Assembly: GCA_029008095.1 (NCBI GenBank)
Contig: JAQXJB010000055.1
Span: forward strand, 1 to 61,898
DNA: 61,898 nucleotides
Reading direction: 5' to 3'
DNA from: Clostridiales bacterium
GTDB taxonomy: Bacteria > Bacillota > Clostridia > Oscillospirales > Oscillospiraceae
The notes below the pieces were generated by a model. It worked only from the letters and a program-made list of their open reading frames with translations. It made no database searches and had not been told where the DNA came from. A program made the translations under genes and the position numbers. Below are positions 8,339 to 17,900 of this stretch, piece after piece. The stretch's first letter is position 1. Each line of letters opens with the position of its first letter.

Positions 8339-9316
8339 TTATTTTAAATACATGCTGGGACGGTTGACGGTGTTGATATTGTACCGGGGCAGGTTGTAAA
8401 GCCCATTGGATATATCAGCAGGGGCCGCGACAGTGGTCAGGGATATTGCAAAGTGCTCTTTTATGAAATCGGAGGCCCAGTCATCGGTACGCCCCTGAGG
8501 GTAGGCAAAGAGCAGAACTTTTTGTCCCAGATTGGCCTCTATCTCATCAATGCTGAGTTGGAGGTCGGGAAGAATACGCTCGTCATATTCCTCCTCGGTT
8601 TCTTCGGGGCGGTGCTGGATGCCGTAGGTATTGTATTCTTCGCTGTAAGCATGGGACTTGTAAGTGTGGGAGCCGAATTCCACAAGACCGGAATCGGCCA
8701 TCTCGCGGCACATATCCCAGCTCAGCCAATGAGTAGGGTCATAGGATTGGCGTGAGACAATCAGAGAAATGACAGTCTTGGCGCCGAATTCCTGCAAAAT
8801 AGGGTAGGCAATTTCGTAATTGCTGGTGTAGCCGTCATCCATAGTGAGCATGACTGCTTTTTCCGGCAGCTCCTTCCCGGCAACTAACTCGCTGGGAAGA
8901 ACGAAGGAATAACCGTTATCCACCAGCCACTGGAGATCTTTGCGGAAACTGCTGACCGTGGTCGTCCAGGGATCGCACTCTGTGTTGTCTTCGACAAAGT
9001 CATGGTACATCAGAACATACAATTGGGTGTTCTCGGAGGAAGATTCTTCCTGCTGTACAGGAGGAGTGGAAGGTGTGGGTTCAGGTGACTGCGAAGGCTC
9101 GGGTGTAGGCGTAGGTGTCGGTGTAGGTGTTGGTGTAGGCGTTGGTGTAGGCGTAGGTGTCGGTGTAGGTACCGGTGTCGGTGTTACCGCCAACGTGGTG
9201 GGGGCGGATGGCACAGAATTGCTGTCTGCGGTATCCGGAGAAGCTGTACAAGCAGACAGTAAAAACAGGCACAGAAGCATGATGAGGAGAAATTGTTTAT
9301 AATACAGGTGACGCAT
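8339..9316 (-). CDS. Lipoprotein polysaccharide deacetylase (NodB domain)
   Basis: A 325-residue predicted surface lipoprotein with lipobox LSAC (Cys23). A low-complexity Thr-Pro linker (about 45-75) is followed by a NodB/CE4 domain from about residue 98. Metal and catalytic residues are visible: MYHDF (103-107), the TMDD pair at 160-161, and H217/H222 in HTYKSH. The likely action is N-deacetylation of a cell-wall or surface polysaccharide. The gene sits directly behind a phenylalanine T-box and just before pheS, an odd place for an envelope enzyme. AAGGAGG precedes the ATG. Confidence 0.9.
   Translation of the reverse strand: MRHLYYKQFLLIMLLCLFLLSACTASPDTADSNSVPSAPTTLAVTPTPVPTPTPTPTPTPTPTPTPTPTPTPEPSQSPEPTPSTPPVQQEESSSENTQLYVLMYHDFVEDNTECDPWTTTVSSFRKDLQWLVDNGYSFVLPSELVAGKELPEKAVMLTMDDGYTSNYEIAYPILQEFGAKTVISLIVSRQSYDPTHWLSWDMCREMADSGLVEFGSHTYKSHAYSEEYNTYGIQHRPEETEEEYDERILPDLQLSIDEIEANLGQKVLLFAYPQGRTDDWASDFIKEHFAISLTTVAAPADISNGLYNLPRYNINTVNRPSMYLK
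9097..9186 (-). repeat. Hexanucleotide tandem repeat coding Thr-Pro
   Basis: About 14 near-perfect copies of a 6-base unit (plus-strand form GGTGTN) encode the Thr-Pro linker of the deacetylase. The units are in frame, so slippage would change linker length without a frameshift. Confidence 0.8.
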
Positions 9317-9354
9317 TAAAAAATGCCTCCTTATCTATTCTTATTCTTTGCTCA

Positions 9355-9590
9355 ATGAAAAAAGCCTTTACTCTCCGTCCCACAGCGGGACGAAAAGCAA
9401 GGCTTTCCGCGGTACCACCCACATTTGCATCTGACGATGCACACTCAAACCCTATAACGGTGGGTATCCGGCCATGTCTCCATGACAGCTCCCGGGCGAA
9501 CCAAACCTTCCATATCCGAAACGCTTCCAGCAATACGCTTCTCTCTGTGAGGACAGGGGGAGGGTTATTTTCCCGTTCATAGCCATATTT
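9355..9590 (-). promoter_or_regulatory. T-box leader, predicted tRNA-Phe responsive
   Basis: On the minus strand the T-box bulge GGGTGGTACCGCGG lies at 9420-9407. It is followed by a terminator (9406-9355) whose stem starts with the AAAGCC just after the T-box. Stem I carries AGAGAG near 9541-9546 and GCTGGAAGC further on. A TTC triplet at 9500-9498, followed by GCCCGGGAGC, is the best specifier, matching phenylalanine. Uncharged tRNA-Phe would favour read-through into the deacetylase-pheS-pheT genes. T-box identity is strong; the specifier assignment is less certain. Confidence 0.93.
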
Positions 9591-9601
9591 TCACTTTTGG
9601 A

Positions 9602-9630
9602 ACTATATCATATTTCAACTTTTATTGCAA
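9602..9630 (-). promoter_or_regulatory. Promoter of the pheST T-box transcript
   Basis: On the minus strand TTGCAA (9630-9625) and TATAGT (9607-9602) are spaced by 17 bases, just upstream of the T-box leader. Confidence 0.7.
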
Positions 9631-9638
9631 TATAAAAA

Positions 9639-9667
9639 TTGACTAATTTGACAAAATAACATATAAT
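9639..9667 (+). promoter_or_regulatory. Promoter of the 9733-13477 gene run
   Basis: TTGACT (9639-9644) and TATAAT (9662-9667), spaced 17 bases, are near-consensus. The site is back-to-back with the T-box promoter. Confidence 0.8.
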
Positions 9668-9732
9668 CAAATATCATTAACCCAAGTGCTTTTTGTAATA
9701 AAATATTGGTTTTGAGCAAAGGAGCGTACCGT

Positions 9733-10260
9733 ATGCAGATAAACAGAGATATTTTTGTGGAGGAGCTTATCAGACGCAATCGAGCGGGAAAAGAAGCGCT
9801 TTTTAAGGTGGCCGCCATAATCCTTGGCCTTATACTATGCGGACTGGCATTCCATTATTTCACAAGTATATTTCCCTTTTTCTTTGCACTTATTTGTATT
9901 TTGATATTTTTTATGTTCAGATACAGCGTCAAAGAATATGAATATTCTTTCATCAGCGGTGATGTTGATATAGACATGATACTCGGTAAACGTAAGCGCA
10001 AGACCGTTCTGAGCTGTTCCTGCAGGGATATAAAGCTCATGGAGTATTGCGGCAGCCGTAAGGTAGAGGGTGATTTTACCTCTGTTATCGATGCCTCTAT
10101 CTCGGTCAAGAGCGATAACCGCTGGTATTTCATCTGCGAACTGGAGGACGGAAACAGGACACTTGTGTACTTCAATCCATCCAAAAGGCTGCAGGACGCT
10201 TTCAAGCAGTATCTTGGGCCTAAAATGAAGCTTGAGCCGGCAGAAGGAAGCAGCAAATGA
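9733..10260 (+). CDS. DUF6106-like membrane protein
   Basis: A 175-residue protein with a short cytosolic start, two adjacent hydrophobic segments (about 22-63), and a soluble domain with strands and an FNPSKRLQDAF motif near the end. I recognise the pattern as the DUF6106 family of Firmicutes; its function is unknown. The ATG at 9733 is preferred because AAAGGAG is 8 bases upstream; a start nine codons earlier has none. Its stop overlaps the next start by 4 bases (ATGA), implying coupled translation with the NAD(P)HX repair gene. Confidence 0.75.
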   Translation: MQINRDIFVEELIRRNRAGKEALFKVAAIILGLILCGLAFHYFTSIFPFFFALICILIFFMFRYSVKEYEYSFISGDVDIDMILGKRKRKTVLSCSCRDIKLMEYCGSRKVEGDFTSVIDASISVKSDNRWYFICELEDGNRTLVYFNPSKRLQDAFKQYLGPKMKLEPAEGSSK

Positions 10261-11774
10261 AGCTTTTTACAGCAGCACAGTCAAGGGAGCTTGACAGAAA
10301 GACCATAGAGGAGCAGGCGGTTCCGTCGCTTCAGCTTATGGAGACTGCCGCCGCGGCGCTTGCCGATGCAGCAGAGAGTATGGCTGTAAATAACTCTGCC
10401 GCCATATTCTGCGGCAGCGGAAACAATGGAGGCGACGGAATTGCTGCGGCAAGAATATTAGCTTCGCGCGGATTTTCTGTGCGTGCGTTTCTTATAGGGA
10501 ACAGGGCCAAGCTCACGGAAGACGCCGCTGCAATGGAGCGGCGTCTCATAGCCTGCGGACATTCCCTGGAGGACTACAATGGCTGTTTGGAGCAGCTCGA
10601 GTTTATAAAAGCTTCCGGTGTGTTGGTTGACGCGATGCTCGGAACAGGGCTCAATAATCCGGTTCATGGGAAATACGCAGAGGTGATCGAGCTGATAAAC
10701 TCGCTCTCGATACCCACCGTCGCGGCTGATATTCCCAGCGGTATCTCGGCTGATACCGGCGCTGTGCTTGGCTGCGCTGTAAAGGCGGACAGGACAATAA
10801 CCTTTGGATATCCAAAAATCGGCCAATTTATAGAGCCGGGGTGCGTAAAGGCGGGACGCCTCACAACTGCTGATATAGGCATTCTCCCTGATACGGAAAT
10901 ACTTGATGCATGTCAAACGTTTTCCTTTACAGATGTTGAACTGAAAAACGCTGTCCCGAAGCGTGACCCGCTTACGCATAAGGGAAGCTACGGTAAGCTT
11001 ATCATTCTTGGCGGCAGCGTTGGATATACCGGCGCACCGTATCTTGCGGCACAGGCGGCAGTACGCAGCGGAGCGGGGCTGGTATTTCTCGGAGTCCCGG
11101 AGGATATATATCAAATAGAGGCCGTGAAATGCTCAGAGGCAATGCCGTTTCCGTTAAAATGTGTTGGCGGTATGACGGACGGCAATGAGTCATCAGTCAT
11201 TGCCGCTGTAAACGAAAAGCTTAAAAGCTGCACGGTTTGCCTTGCCGGACCCGGAATGGGCAGAGGAACACAAACCACCGCGCTTATAGCACATATACTT
11301 GGAAGCTCACGCATCCCGGTGATTTTGGACGCCGATGGAATAAACGCGCTGTCCGAAAATATAGATATATTGGACAGGGCAGCATGTCCCGTCATACTTA
11401 CTCCCCACGAGGCTGAGTTTGCCCGTATAGGCGGCCATATAAACGGAGACCGGCTTGAAGCGGCCCGCGGCTTTGCCATGAAGCATAACTGCTATCTTGT
11501 TCTCAAGGGACACAGAAGCATAACCGCTTTCCCGGATGGCCGCTGCTATATAAATACCAGCGGAAACGCCGGTATGGCGAAGGGCGGCAGCGGCGATGTC
11601 CTTTCCGGAATTGTTGCTGCGTTATGCGGGCAGCTTCCTCTTGAAACGGCTATTCCGGCTGCGGTTTACATCCACGGATATGCCGGCGACCTCGCGGCGA
11701 AGAAGTACGGCGAATATTCCATGACGCCGAGCGATATCATATCCATGCTGCCGGAGGCGTTCCCCGGGAGTTGA
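10257..11774 (+). CDS. nnr: Bifunctional NAD(P)H-hydrate epimerase/dehydratase
   Basis: Repairs damaged NADHX/NADPHX. The N-terminal YjeF_N epimerase domain (about 1-215) carries GSGNNGGDG near 52-60. The C-terminal ribokinase-like YjeF_C dehydratase domain (about 230-505) carries the nucleotide-binding GNAGMAKGGSGDVLSG. At 505 residues it matches fused family members. It overlaps the previous gene by 4 bases and runs straight into the lipoprotein and alr genes. A YjeF-type gene before alr is a common order in Clostridia. Confidence 0.95.
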   Translation: MKLFTAAQSRELDRKTIEEQAVPSLQLMETAAAALADAAESMAVNNSAAIFCGSGNNGGDGIAAARILASRGFSVRAFLIGNRAKLTEDAAAMERRLIACGHSLEDYNGCLEQLEFIKASGVLVDAMLGTGLNNPVHGKYAEVIELINSLSIPTVAADIPSGISADTGAVLGCAVKADRTITFGYPKIGQFIEPGCVKAGRLTTADIGILPDTEILDACQTFSFTDVELKNAVPKRDPLTHKGSYGKLIILGGSVGYTGAPYLAAQAAVRSGAGLVFLGVPEDIYQIEAVKCSEAMPFPLKCVGGMTDGNESSVIAAVNEKLKSCTVCLAGPGMGRGTQTTALIAHILGSSRIPVILDADGINALSENIDILDRAACPVILTPHEAEFARIGGHINGDRLEAARGFAMKHNCYLVLKGHRSITAFPDGRCYINTSGNAGMAKGGSGDVLSGIVAALCGQLPLETAIPAAVYIHGYAGDLAAKKYGEYSMTPSDIISMLPEAFPGS

Positions 11775-11780
11775 CCGTTT

Positions 11781-12350
11781 TTGAAAAAAATCCTTTTCAC
11801 AGCAGCACTGATGTTGATGCTCTGCTCTTGCTCCGGGCAGGATCCATCCCAGACCTTTGTCGATATACGAGCATCCTATCTTGCGTCGGATGTTACGCTT
11901 ACGGCTGAGCTTACCGCCGATTACGGTGACCGGCGATATGATTACACTCTCTCGTATACCGGAGACGGAAAGCGCGGAGAGGTGTCTGTAATCAGCCCGG
12001 ATCTTATAAGCGGCATATCGGTTGAGATAGATGAAAATAAAAAAATCTCGCTGAAATGTGATGATGTAATCCTTGATACCGGCGTGGTGTACGGCACAGG
12101 TGTTTCGCCCATTGAAGCGCTCCCGCTCATTGTCAACGCCGTCAGAGAGGGCTATGTAACCGAGGTTTATACAGAGAGCCTGGATGGAACGGATTGTATT
12201 GCCGTGGAAATAGACGATACTCCGGCGGGTGAAAAAACAAAGACCTTATATACTCTTTGGTTTTCCTCTGCCGATCATACACTGCGTAAGGCAGAACTGA
12301 CCGTGGACGGTTTTTCCGTTATATCTGCGTCGTTTAAGGAAGTGCAATAA
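11781..12350 (+). CDS. YdcC/LolA-like lipoprotein
   Basis: A 189-residue lipoprotein with a short signal peptide ending in the LCSC lipobox, then a beta-rich domain. The position between the nnr-type gene and alr equals that of the YdcC lipoprotein in Bacillus (acpS-ydcC-alr), and the fold pattern is LolA-like. It is roughly half the length of Bacillus YdcC. The start is TTG at 11781 with GGGAG about 8 bases upstream. The role is unknown; a spore or envelope function is only a guess from YdcC. Confidence 0.7.
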   Translation: MKKILFTAALMLMLCSCSGQDPSQTFVDIRASYLASDVTLTAELTADYGDRRYDYTLSYTGDGKRGEVSVISPDLISGISVEIDENKKISLKCDDVILDTGVVYGTGVSPIEALPLIVNAVREGYVTEVYTESLDGTDCIAVEIDDTPAGEKTKTLYTLWFSSADHTLRKAELTVDGFSVISASFKEVQ

Positions 12351-12352
12351 AA

Positions 12353-13477
12353 ATGACAGCACAAAAGAAAAGATGCTGGGCTGAAATATCCCTGGATAAT
12401 ATTGAGTATAATTACCGCCAAATGCGAAAGCGGCTGCCTGAAGGCTGCCGTTTTCTTGGCGTTGTAAAGGCCAATGCGTATGGGCATGGCGCATTAAAGG
12501 TGGCCGGGCTTCTTGAAAGCATTGGTGCGGATTATCTGGCCGTTGCTTTTATCGACGAAGCCATAGAGCTGCGCGAGAACGGAATAAAGCTTCCTATCCT
12601 CGTCCTTGGCTGCACAGCCCCGGAATATACGGCGGAGCTTATAAAATATAATATTACGCAGTCTGTTGGCTCTGTAGAGGCCGGAATGGCTTATGCGGAG
12701 GCTGCGAGCGAAACAGGCAAAGTCTTGAAATGCCATCTTAAAATTGACAGCGGTATGGGCAGGCTTGGTTTCAGAGCACAGAGCGAGACAAATAAAATTG
12801 CTGAGCTGCTTGATAATCCGTGGCTTGACTTCGAGGGAGCTTTTACCCATTTTGCTGTTTCTGATATCAACGGAGATAAGTATACCGAGGTGCAGTATAG
12901 GAGATTTATCGATACTGTTCAGGAACTGGAAAATATTTGGGGCAAAAAATTTGCGCTTGTCCATTGCGCCAACAGCGGCGCTATGATAAACTATCCGTAT
13001 ACATATCACAACATGGTAAGACCCGGAATCATGCTCTATGGACATTATCCGGATAAAGACAGGGGAGAGTTTACGCTTCGTCCCGCGATGGCGCTCAAAA
13101 CCAGAATAGTCCATATCAAGGACGTTCAGCCGGGGGATACCATAAGCTATGGCAGAATATGGACTGCTGATAAGCCCGCTAAGGTAGCGGTGCTATCAGT
13201 GGGATATGCCGACGGACTCAGCCGTTTGCTTTCAAATAAGGCCGAATTTTTGCTCAATGGCCACAGGATAAATCAGATTGGACGTATCTGCATGGATATG
13301 TGCATGGCTGACATAAGCGATGTTCCGGACACCAAAGTGGGGGATGAGGTGCTTATATTCGGCGAAGATCTGCCCATAGAAGAACACGCGGAAAAGATAG
13401 GCACTATTTCCTATGAAATGCTCTGCAGCGTTTCGGCAAGAGTGCCGAGGATATACACATACCGTATGTCCGAATAA
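12353..13477 (+). CDS. alr: Alanine racemase
   Basis: PLP enzyme interconverting L- and D-alanine for peptidoglycan. Lys39 in VVKANAYGHG is the PLP-binding residue, and the second catalytic region is visible as GDTISYGR. The barrel and C-terminal beta domain are complete at 374 residues. The ATG lies 2 bases after the upstream stop codon, so the genes from 9733 form one operon. Confidence 0.97.
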   Translation: MTAQKKRCWAEISLDNIEYNYRQMRKRLPEGCRFLGVVKANAYGHGALKVAGLLESIGADYLAVAFIDEAIELRENGIKLPILVLGCTAPEYTAELIKYNITQSVGSVEAGMAYAEAASETGKVLKCHLKIDSGMGRLGFRAQSETNKIAELLDNPWLDFEGAFTHFAVSDINGDKYTEVQYRRFIDTVQELENIWGKKFALVHCANSGAMINYPYTYHNMVRPGIMLYGHYPDKDRGEFTLRPAMALKTRIVHIKDVQPGDTISYGRIWTADKPAKVAVLSVGYADGLSRLLSNKAEFLLNGHRINQIGRICMDMCMADISDVPDTKVGDEVLIFGEDLPIEEHAEKIGTISYEMLCSVSARVPRIYTYRMSE

Positions 13478-13520
13478 TATATTGTAATGCGGGGGATAGC
13501 TCCGCAATAGTGTATTACAA

Positions 13521-13617
13521 GGATATACAGTAAAATGCAGTGGCATTTTCAGTATATTTCCTTCCTTTGCGGGGAAGAATTGATATTGTCCCGTTACATA
13601 AAAGTTCTGTTAACGGG
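13521..13617 (+). promoter_or_regulatory. Two hairpins in the alr-mazF gap
   Basis: An imperfect long stem (13521-13561) and a second stem (CCCGTTACA 13590-13598 with TGTTAACGGG 13608-13617) fill the gap. Neither has a clear T-run. The second lies 30 bases before the mazF start and could affect its expression. Confidence 0.4.
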
Positions 13618-13648
13618 CGTACTATCTTCCGTCGGAGAGTGAAGTATC

Positions 13649-14008
13649 TTGATAAACGGTGTAAAAAGAGGAGATATCTATTATGCTGACCTGAGCCCGG
13701 TGGTTGGCAGCGAGCAGGGAGGCATGCGTCCTGTACTTATTGTTCAGAACGATGTCGGCAACAAGCACAGCCCTACCGTTATCGCCGCTGCTATCACGTC
13801 TCAGATCAATAAGGCTAAGCTGCCCACTCATATTGAGCTTGGCGCGAAAACCTACGGTCTCAGCAAGGATTCCGTGATACTGCTGGAACAGATCCGGACG
13901 ATCGATAAAAAGAGACTGAAGGACCGCATGGGTAAGCTGGATGATAAGCTGATGAACCAAGTCGATAACGCCATCGCTGTCAGCTTTGGCCTTACCGACA
14001 ATACCTGA
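13649..14008 (+). CDS. mazF: MazF/PemK-type endoribonuclease (EndoA-like)
   Basis: A 119-residue toxin of the MazF/EndoA family: the start [21 protein letters not shown] and the TIDKKRL segment are typical of the Bacillus NdoA branch. It would cleave mRNA at short sites. In Bacillus the gene lies after alr with antitoxin ndoAI between; here the 171-base gap holds no antitoxin reading frame. The start is TTG with GGAG about 11 bases upstream. Whether an antitoxin is encoded elsewhere cannot be seen. Confidence 0.92.
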   Translation: MINGVKRGDIYYADLSPVVGSEQGGMRPVLIVQNDVGNKHSPTVIAAAITSQINKAKLPTHIELGAKTYGLSKDSVILLEQIRTIDKKRLKDRMGKLDDKLMNQVDNAIAVSFGLTDNT

Positions 14009-14015
14009 ACAAAAG

Positions 14016-14049
14016 AGGAGAAGCTGAGGGATACCCCGCAGCTTCTCCT
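14016..14049 (+). terminator. Hairpin after mazF
   Basis: AGGAGAAGCTG pairs perfectly with CAGCTTCTCCT around a 12-base loop. There is no T-run, and the next gene starts 20 bases later, so it may attenuate rather than stop transcription. Confidence 0.5.
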
Positions 14050-14068
14050 GAAAATCCCGGAGGTACAT

Positions 14069-14602
14069 ATGAAAATAAAAGCCAGAGTTATTACAATGTT
14101 TGCAATCATCATAGGAGCGCTTTTTGCCTTTGGCATAGCCGCCGCGGCAGCAGGCGGTTACGGTTCTTTGTCCGACCCGCTCATAACCCTGAGTTACATC
14201 ACCGATACATTCATGCCTGAAATGGACAAGACCATCAGCAGCACGGTTGAGGACAAAACATCGGAACTGAGCGCTAAGCTTGATGCTACCATAGGAGAGC
14301 TTGAAAGCAAGTATAACGAAGCATCCAAGGCTTCGGCTGCCAGCACCTATACCGTCATTTCTATGTCCTCCGGTCAAAAACTGATTGGCGTAAAGGGCTG
14401 CGAGGTGATGCTCCGTATCGGCAAAGCCTACTGTACCGCGCCTGCGTCTCCCGGCCTTATAGATACCTCTACAGCGGGTATTCTGGAAAACGGCGGCTAC
14501 CTCGTTAAGAACCATATGTATATGATCACTATCGATGGCCGCGGGATAAAGGCCGACGGCGATATTATGATAATAGTTCGCGGCGACTATACTGTTGAAT
14601 AG
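14069..14602 (+). CDS. Exported protein of unknown function
   Basis: A 177-residue protein with an N-terminal signal or anchor (about 5-30). A helical, possibly coiled-coil stretch (50-90) is followed by a small beta-rich domain with GQKLIGVKGCEVMLRIG and a closing ENGGYLVKNHMYMI segment. GGAGG precedes the ATG. I believe it belongs to a family of exported Clostridia proteins, but no function is assigned. A strong terminator follows. Confidence 0.7.
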   Translation: MKIKARVITMFAIIIGALFAFGIAAAAAGGYGSLSDPLITLSYITDTFMPEMDKTISSTVEDKTSELSAKLDATIGELESKYNEASKASAASTYTVISMSSGQKLIGVKGCEVMLRIGKAYCTAPASPGLIDTSTAGILENGGYLVKNHMYMITIDGRGIKADGDIMIIVRGDYTVE

Positions 14603-14642
14603 TGTATAGTCAAAGTCTGCGGTGTTTATTACAAATATGAAT

Positions 14643-14684
14643 AACTCCGTGTTTCACCTGAGTGGAACACGGAGTTATTTTTTT
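14643..14684 (+). terminator. Rho-independent terminator
   Basis: AACTCCGTGTTTC pairs with GGAACACGGAGTT, followed by eight T residues. Confidence 0.9.
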
Positions 14685-14834
14685 TATGCAGATTTTTTCT
14701 GCCTGTTCGTCCTGAATTTACAAAAAATTCCATTTACTTCTTGCTATCATGCGTTTGCATAAGCGTTATTTTTTCCCGTCCGTTATATTATTCGCTTCTT
14801 ACGAATATAAAGGACCGGAATGTTGGTCTGCAGA

Positions 14835-14875
14835 TTTTCGGGGAGGTGGATGCCAACAGCATATACGGCAGACCT
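14835..14875 (+). other. Leader stem before the VWA/SLH gene
   Basis: GGTCTGC near 14835 pairs with GCAGACC near 14869 across about 28 bases. The rest of 14685-14920 shows no gene and no clear promoter. Confidence 0.35.
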
Positions 14876-14920
14876 GAAAGAAAAACGAATCAGTAAAGAA
14901 GTAAAGGAGGATTATTTTAA

Positions 14921-17900
14921 ATGAGGAAACGTTTCTGGGCATTTCTTCTCGCGGTCATGATGGTCGTGAGTGTTTTGCCGACAACATCTTTTGCAGCGTA
15001 CACAAGGGAAGCTGGTGACCTGCTTTCTTTGGAGGAGGGAGAGGTCAAGGCTACTAAAGCTCTGGTATCCGCGGAATCCGATGAGTATGGCTGGTATACT
15101 ATCCAGCTGACTGCCGAGGGTAAGCCCAAGGCAATCAAGACCCCGGCTGATGTAGTCCTGTGCATCGACGTCTCGAACAGTATGGATACCGTTGTGGTTG
15201 AAGGTGCATGCAAAGGAAATATAAGCACTCAGTGGGATATCCGCTTAGTCCGTGAGGGCCATTGGGAAGAAGGCCATTGGGTGAAAAAGGAGCATGGCGG
15301 GTGGAAATGGATCCCGGCCCGTTGGGTTCCCGCTGAGTACGAGTACATAGTAACCGGTTATACCTGCGACAAGTGCGGCAAGACCTGGGAAGCAGATGAC
15401 GTGCCGCCTGATGTCTGCGACGTGGTATACGGAGCAGGGGAAACCCTGAACCGTATGGATATCGCAAGAAAAGCAGCCGTGAAGATGGCAGAAGACCTGT
15501 TGGATGGCGAATATGACATCAATATGGCAGTTGTAGCATTCGGCGGAGCAGGAAATATTTCTGAAGGCAAATATACCGGCGGTGAAAATGATACATATCT
15601 GAGTGCAGAGGATTTAACGGACGACAAGGACGTTATTACAACGTTTATTAAAGCTTTGAATACGCCGAAAGCTGCCACCGGTAATTCTGCCGGCGGCGGT
15701 ACAAACTATACTTCCGGCTTGGGCAAGGCAAGGGATATTCTAAATGCACGCACTGATAAGAGCCGGGCAGCTTATGTCCTGTTCCTGTCAGACGGTGCTC
15801 CCGGCGCCAGCGGTCTTAGCGCAAACGATAGCAAATGGAATGGAACTGCTCAGGCCAAGACCTTGCAGGATGCCGGTGTGACCATATATACGGGCGGTAT
15901 TGCCATCGTAGATGGGGGTAATGATGCTTTGCGTGCTATCTCCTCCGTAAAGGATGGTTCCGTGCTGTATCAGACGATCAGCAGCAAGAACATGGCTGCC
16001 GACCTGGCGCGTTTGATGGCGGATGTTACAAAGGCGGCAAAAAAAGCCGCCGGAACCAACGCGGTTATGACCGACGTGATCAATACTGCGGATTTTGATT
16101 TTGACGCTGAGACTGCTGAAACGCAGAGCGGTGTAACGGTATCAACTGACGGCAAGACCGTTTCCTGGGTGATCGGTGAGATCACAGAGTCTCCCAAGGT
16201 CATTACCCTGAAAGTGAAACCCAAGGCCAATAAATCAGGAAAGCTTTTTACAAACGAGGATGTGTATTTGAGCTATACGGACGTTGATGGAAAATCTGTT
16301 GTTATAGGTAAGGATAAGATCGGTGATCCGTTTGTATATCTGCCCTGCGCCGAACTGAGCATCGAAAAAAGCGTTACCTCGGTCAGCGGTTCGGCTCCTG
16401 AGACGGATGACAGTGGAAACATCACCACTATTGCAGAGGTTGGCGATGAAATCATCTGGACGATAACCGTTACCAATAGCGGCGACCTGCATGGCGGTAT
16501 CGAGCTTCCTGCTGACGTTCTTAAATACCGTGACGGGAACGACAATAAGGACTATATCATCTCGGATGTTACCGTTAAGCCTGCCGGTGGTCTCGAAGCT
16601 GACGGAGAGGGATTTTACACCGTTCCTGTCGGCACAATGGACAGCGATGGCGAGACATGGATTCCTGGAAAAATCGAGTTTACTGCCGCTTATACTGTAA
16701 CGGAGAACGATTACGGCAGGGTGCTGGTCAACACTGTAAATACCAAGGATGCTGACGGTAACACGATTGAGGCTGAAGCTCCCGGCATTGCCGTGAAAAA
16801 CAAGGAGCTGACCTTCACCTTCGACGCCAATGGCGGTGCATGGGCTTCTGCGGTTGAAGGCTATACTATGGGCGCCGATAATAAGACTGCGTCCAAGGGC
16901 GGCTATATTTTTAATGATGTGCTCGAAAAAATCAGTACAGAGCCTGTACGTGAGGGCTATGAATTTGTTGGCTGGTATACATATTCCGTGCCCACCACCG
17001 AAGGGCAAGAGGCTGAGCTGACCGCGAAATGGTGGGGCAATGAAGGTACGACTTCCGAGCATGAAGAGCGTATCTATGAAGATACGACCGTTTACGCCAA
17101 GTGGGTCAAGAAAGAAGGACCTCCGGCTGCAGATGATAAAACCGGCACACTGTATATCAACCTGCAGGATAAAAACGGCGCTGCGCTGGGTGATTTGATC
17201 ACGATTTCCATCACTGAGGATTGGCTGGTATCTGAAACCGCCGGTGAGAATGTTGATTATGTGATCCCGGCAGCTTTGACGGTCGGAACAGACCATTATA
17301 TCTATGAGGAAGCTGTTTCAGGCGAGCTGTCCGGTACCCTGAGCAAAGATGGTCAGAATGTATTTGTCGCATTGCAGTATACTCTGGACAACTGGAATGA
17401 TGAAAAGAATGTTACAGACGAAAGCGACAACATCCCGGATAAATATCAGGCCTTGATCCTGTATACAGTCGAAGACGCTGCAATGGGAAGCGTTTCGCTT
17501 GAGCGGGAGGTAGTAACGATCAAGGATGAGACCTATCCTATTCCCAGTGAAACAGGAAAAATCAAGATCGCCGGTTCTGAGGCTGCAGCCGCGGCGGGAT
17601 ATGTATTCAGCGGCTGGACTTCAAAAGAGAGCATGAGCTTTACCGGTTCTGATGCCGCTGCTCTGATCGGCCAGACCATTCATGGCGTCCAGAGCGGAAA
17701 GACATACACCTTCATCGCTCATTTTACGGAAGCCAACCCCGACCTGAAGCTTTCTAAGACTGTTAAGAGCATAGGCGGTGTGGATGTTTCCAATGCGGCT
17801 GCGGAGCAACTGCCCTTGGCAGCCATTGGTGAGCAGATAGTTTGGACGATCACAGTGGAGAATTCCGGCAACTGCACGCTGTACGGTATTACTGTCGATG

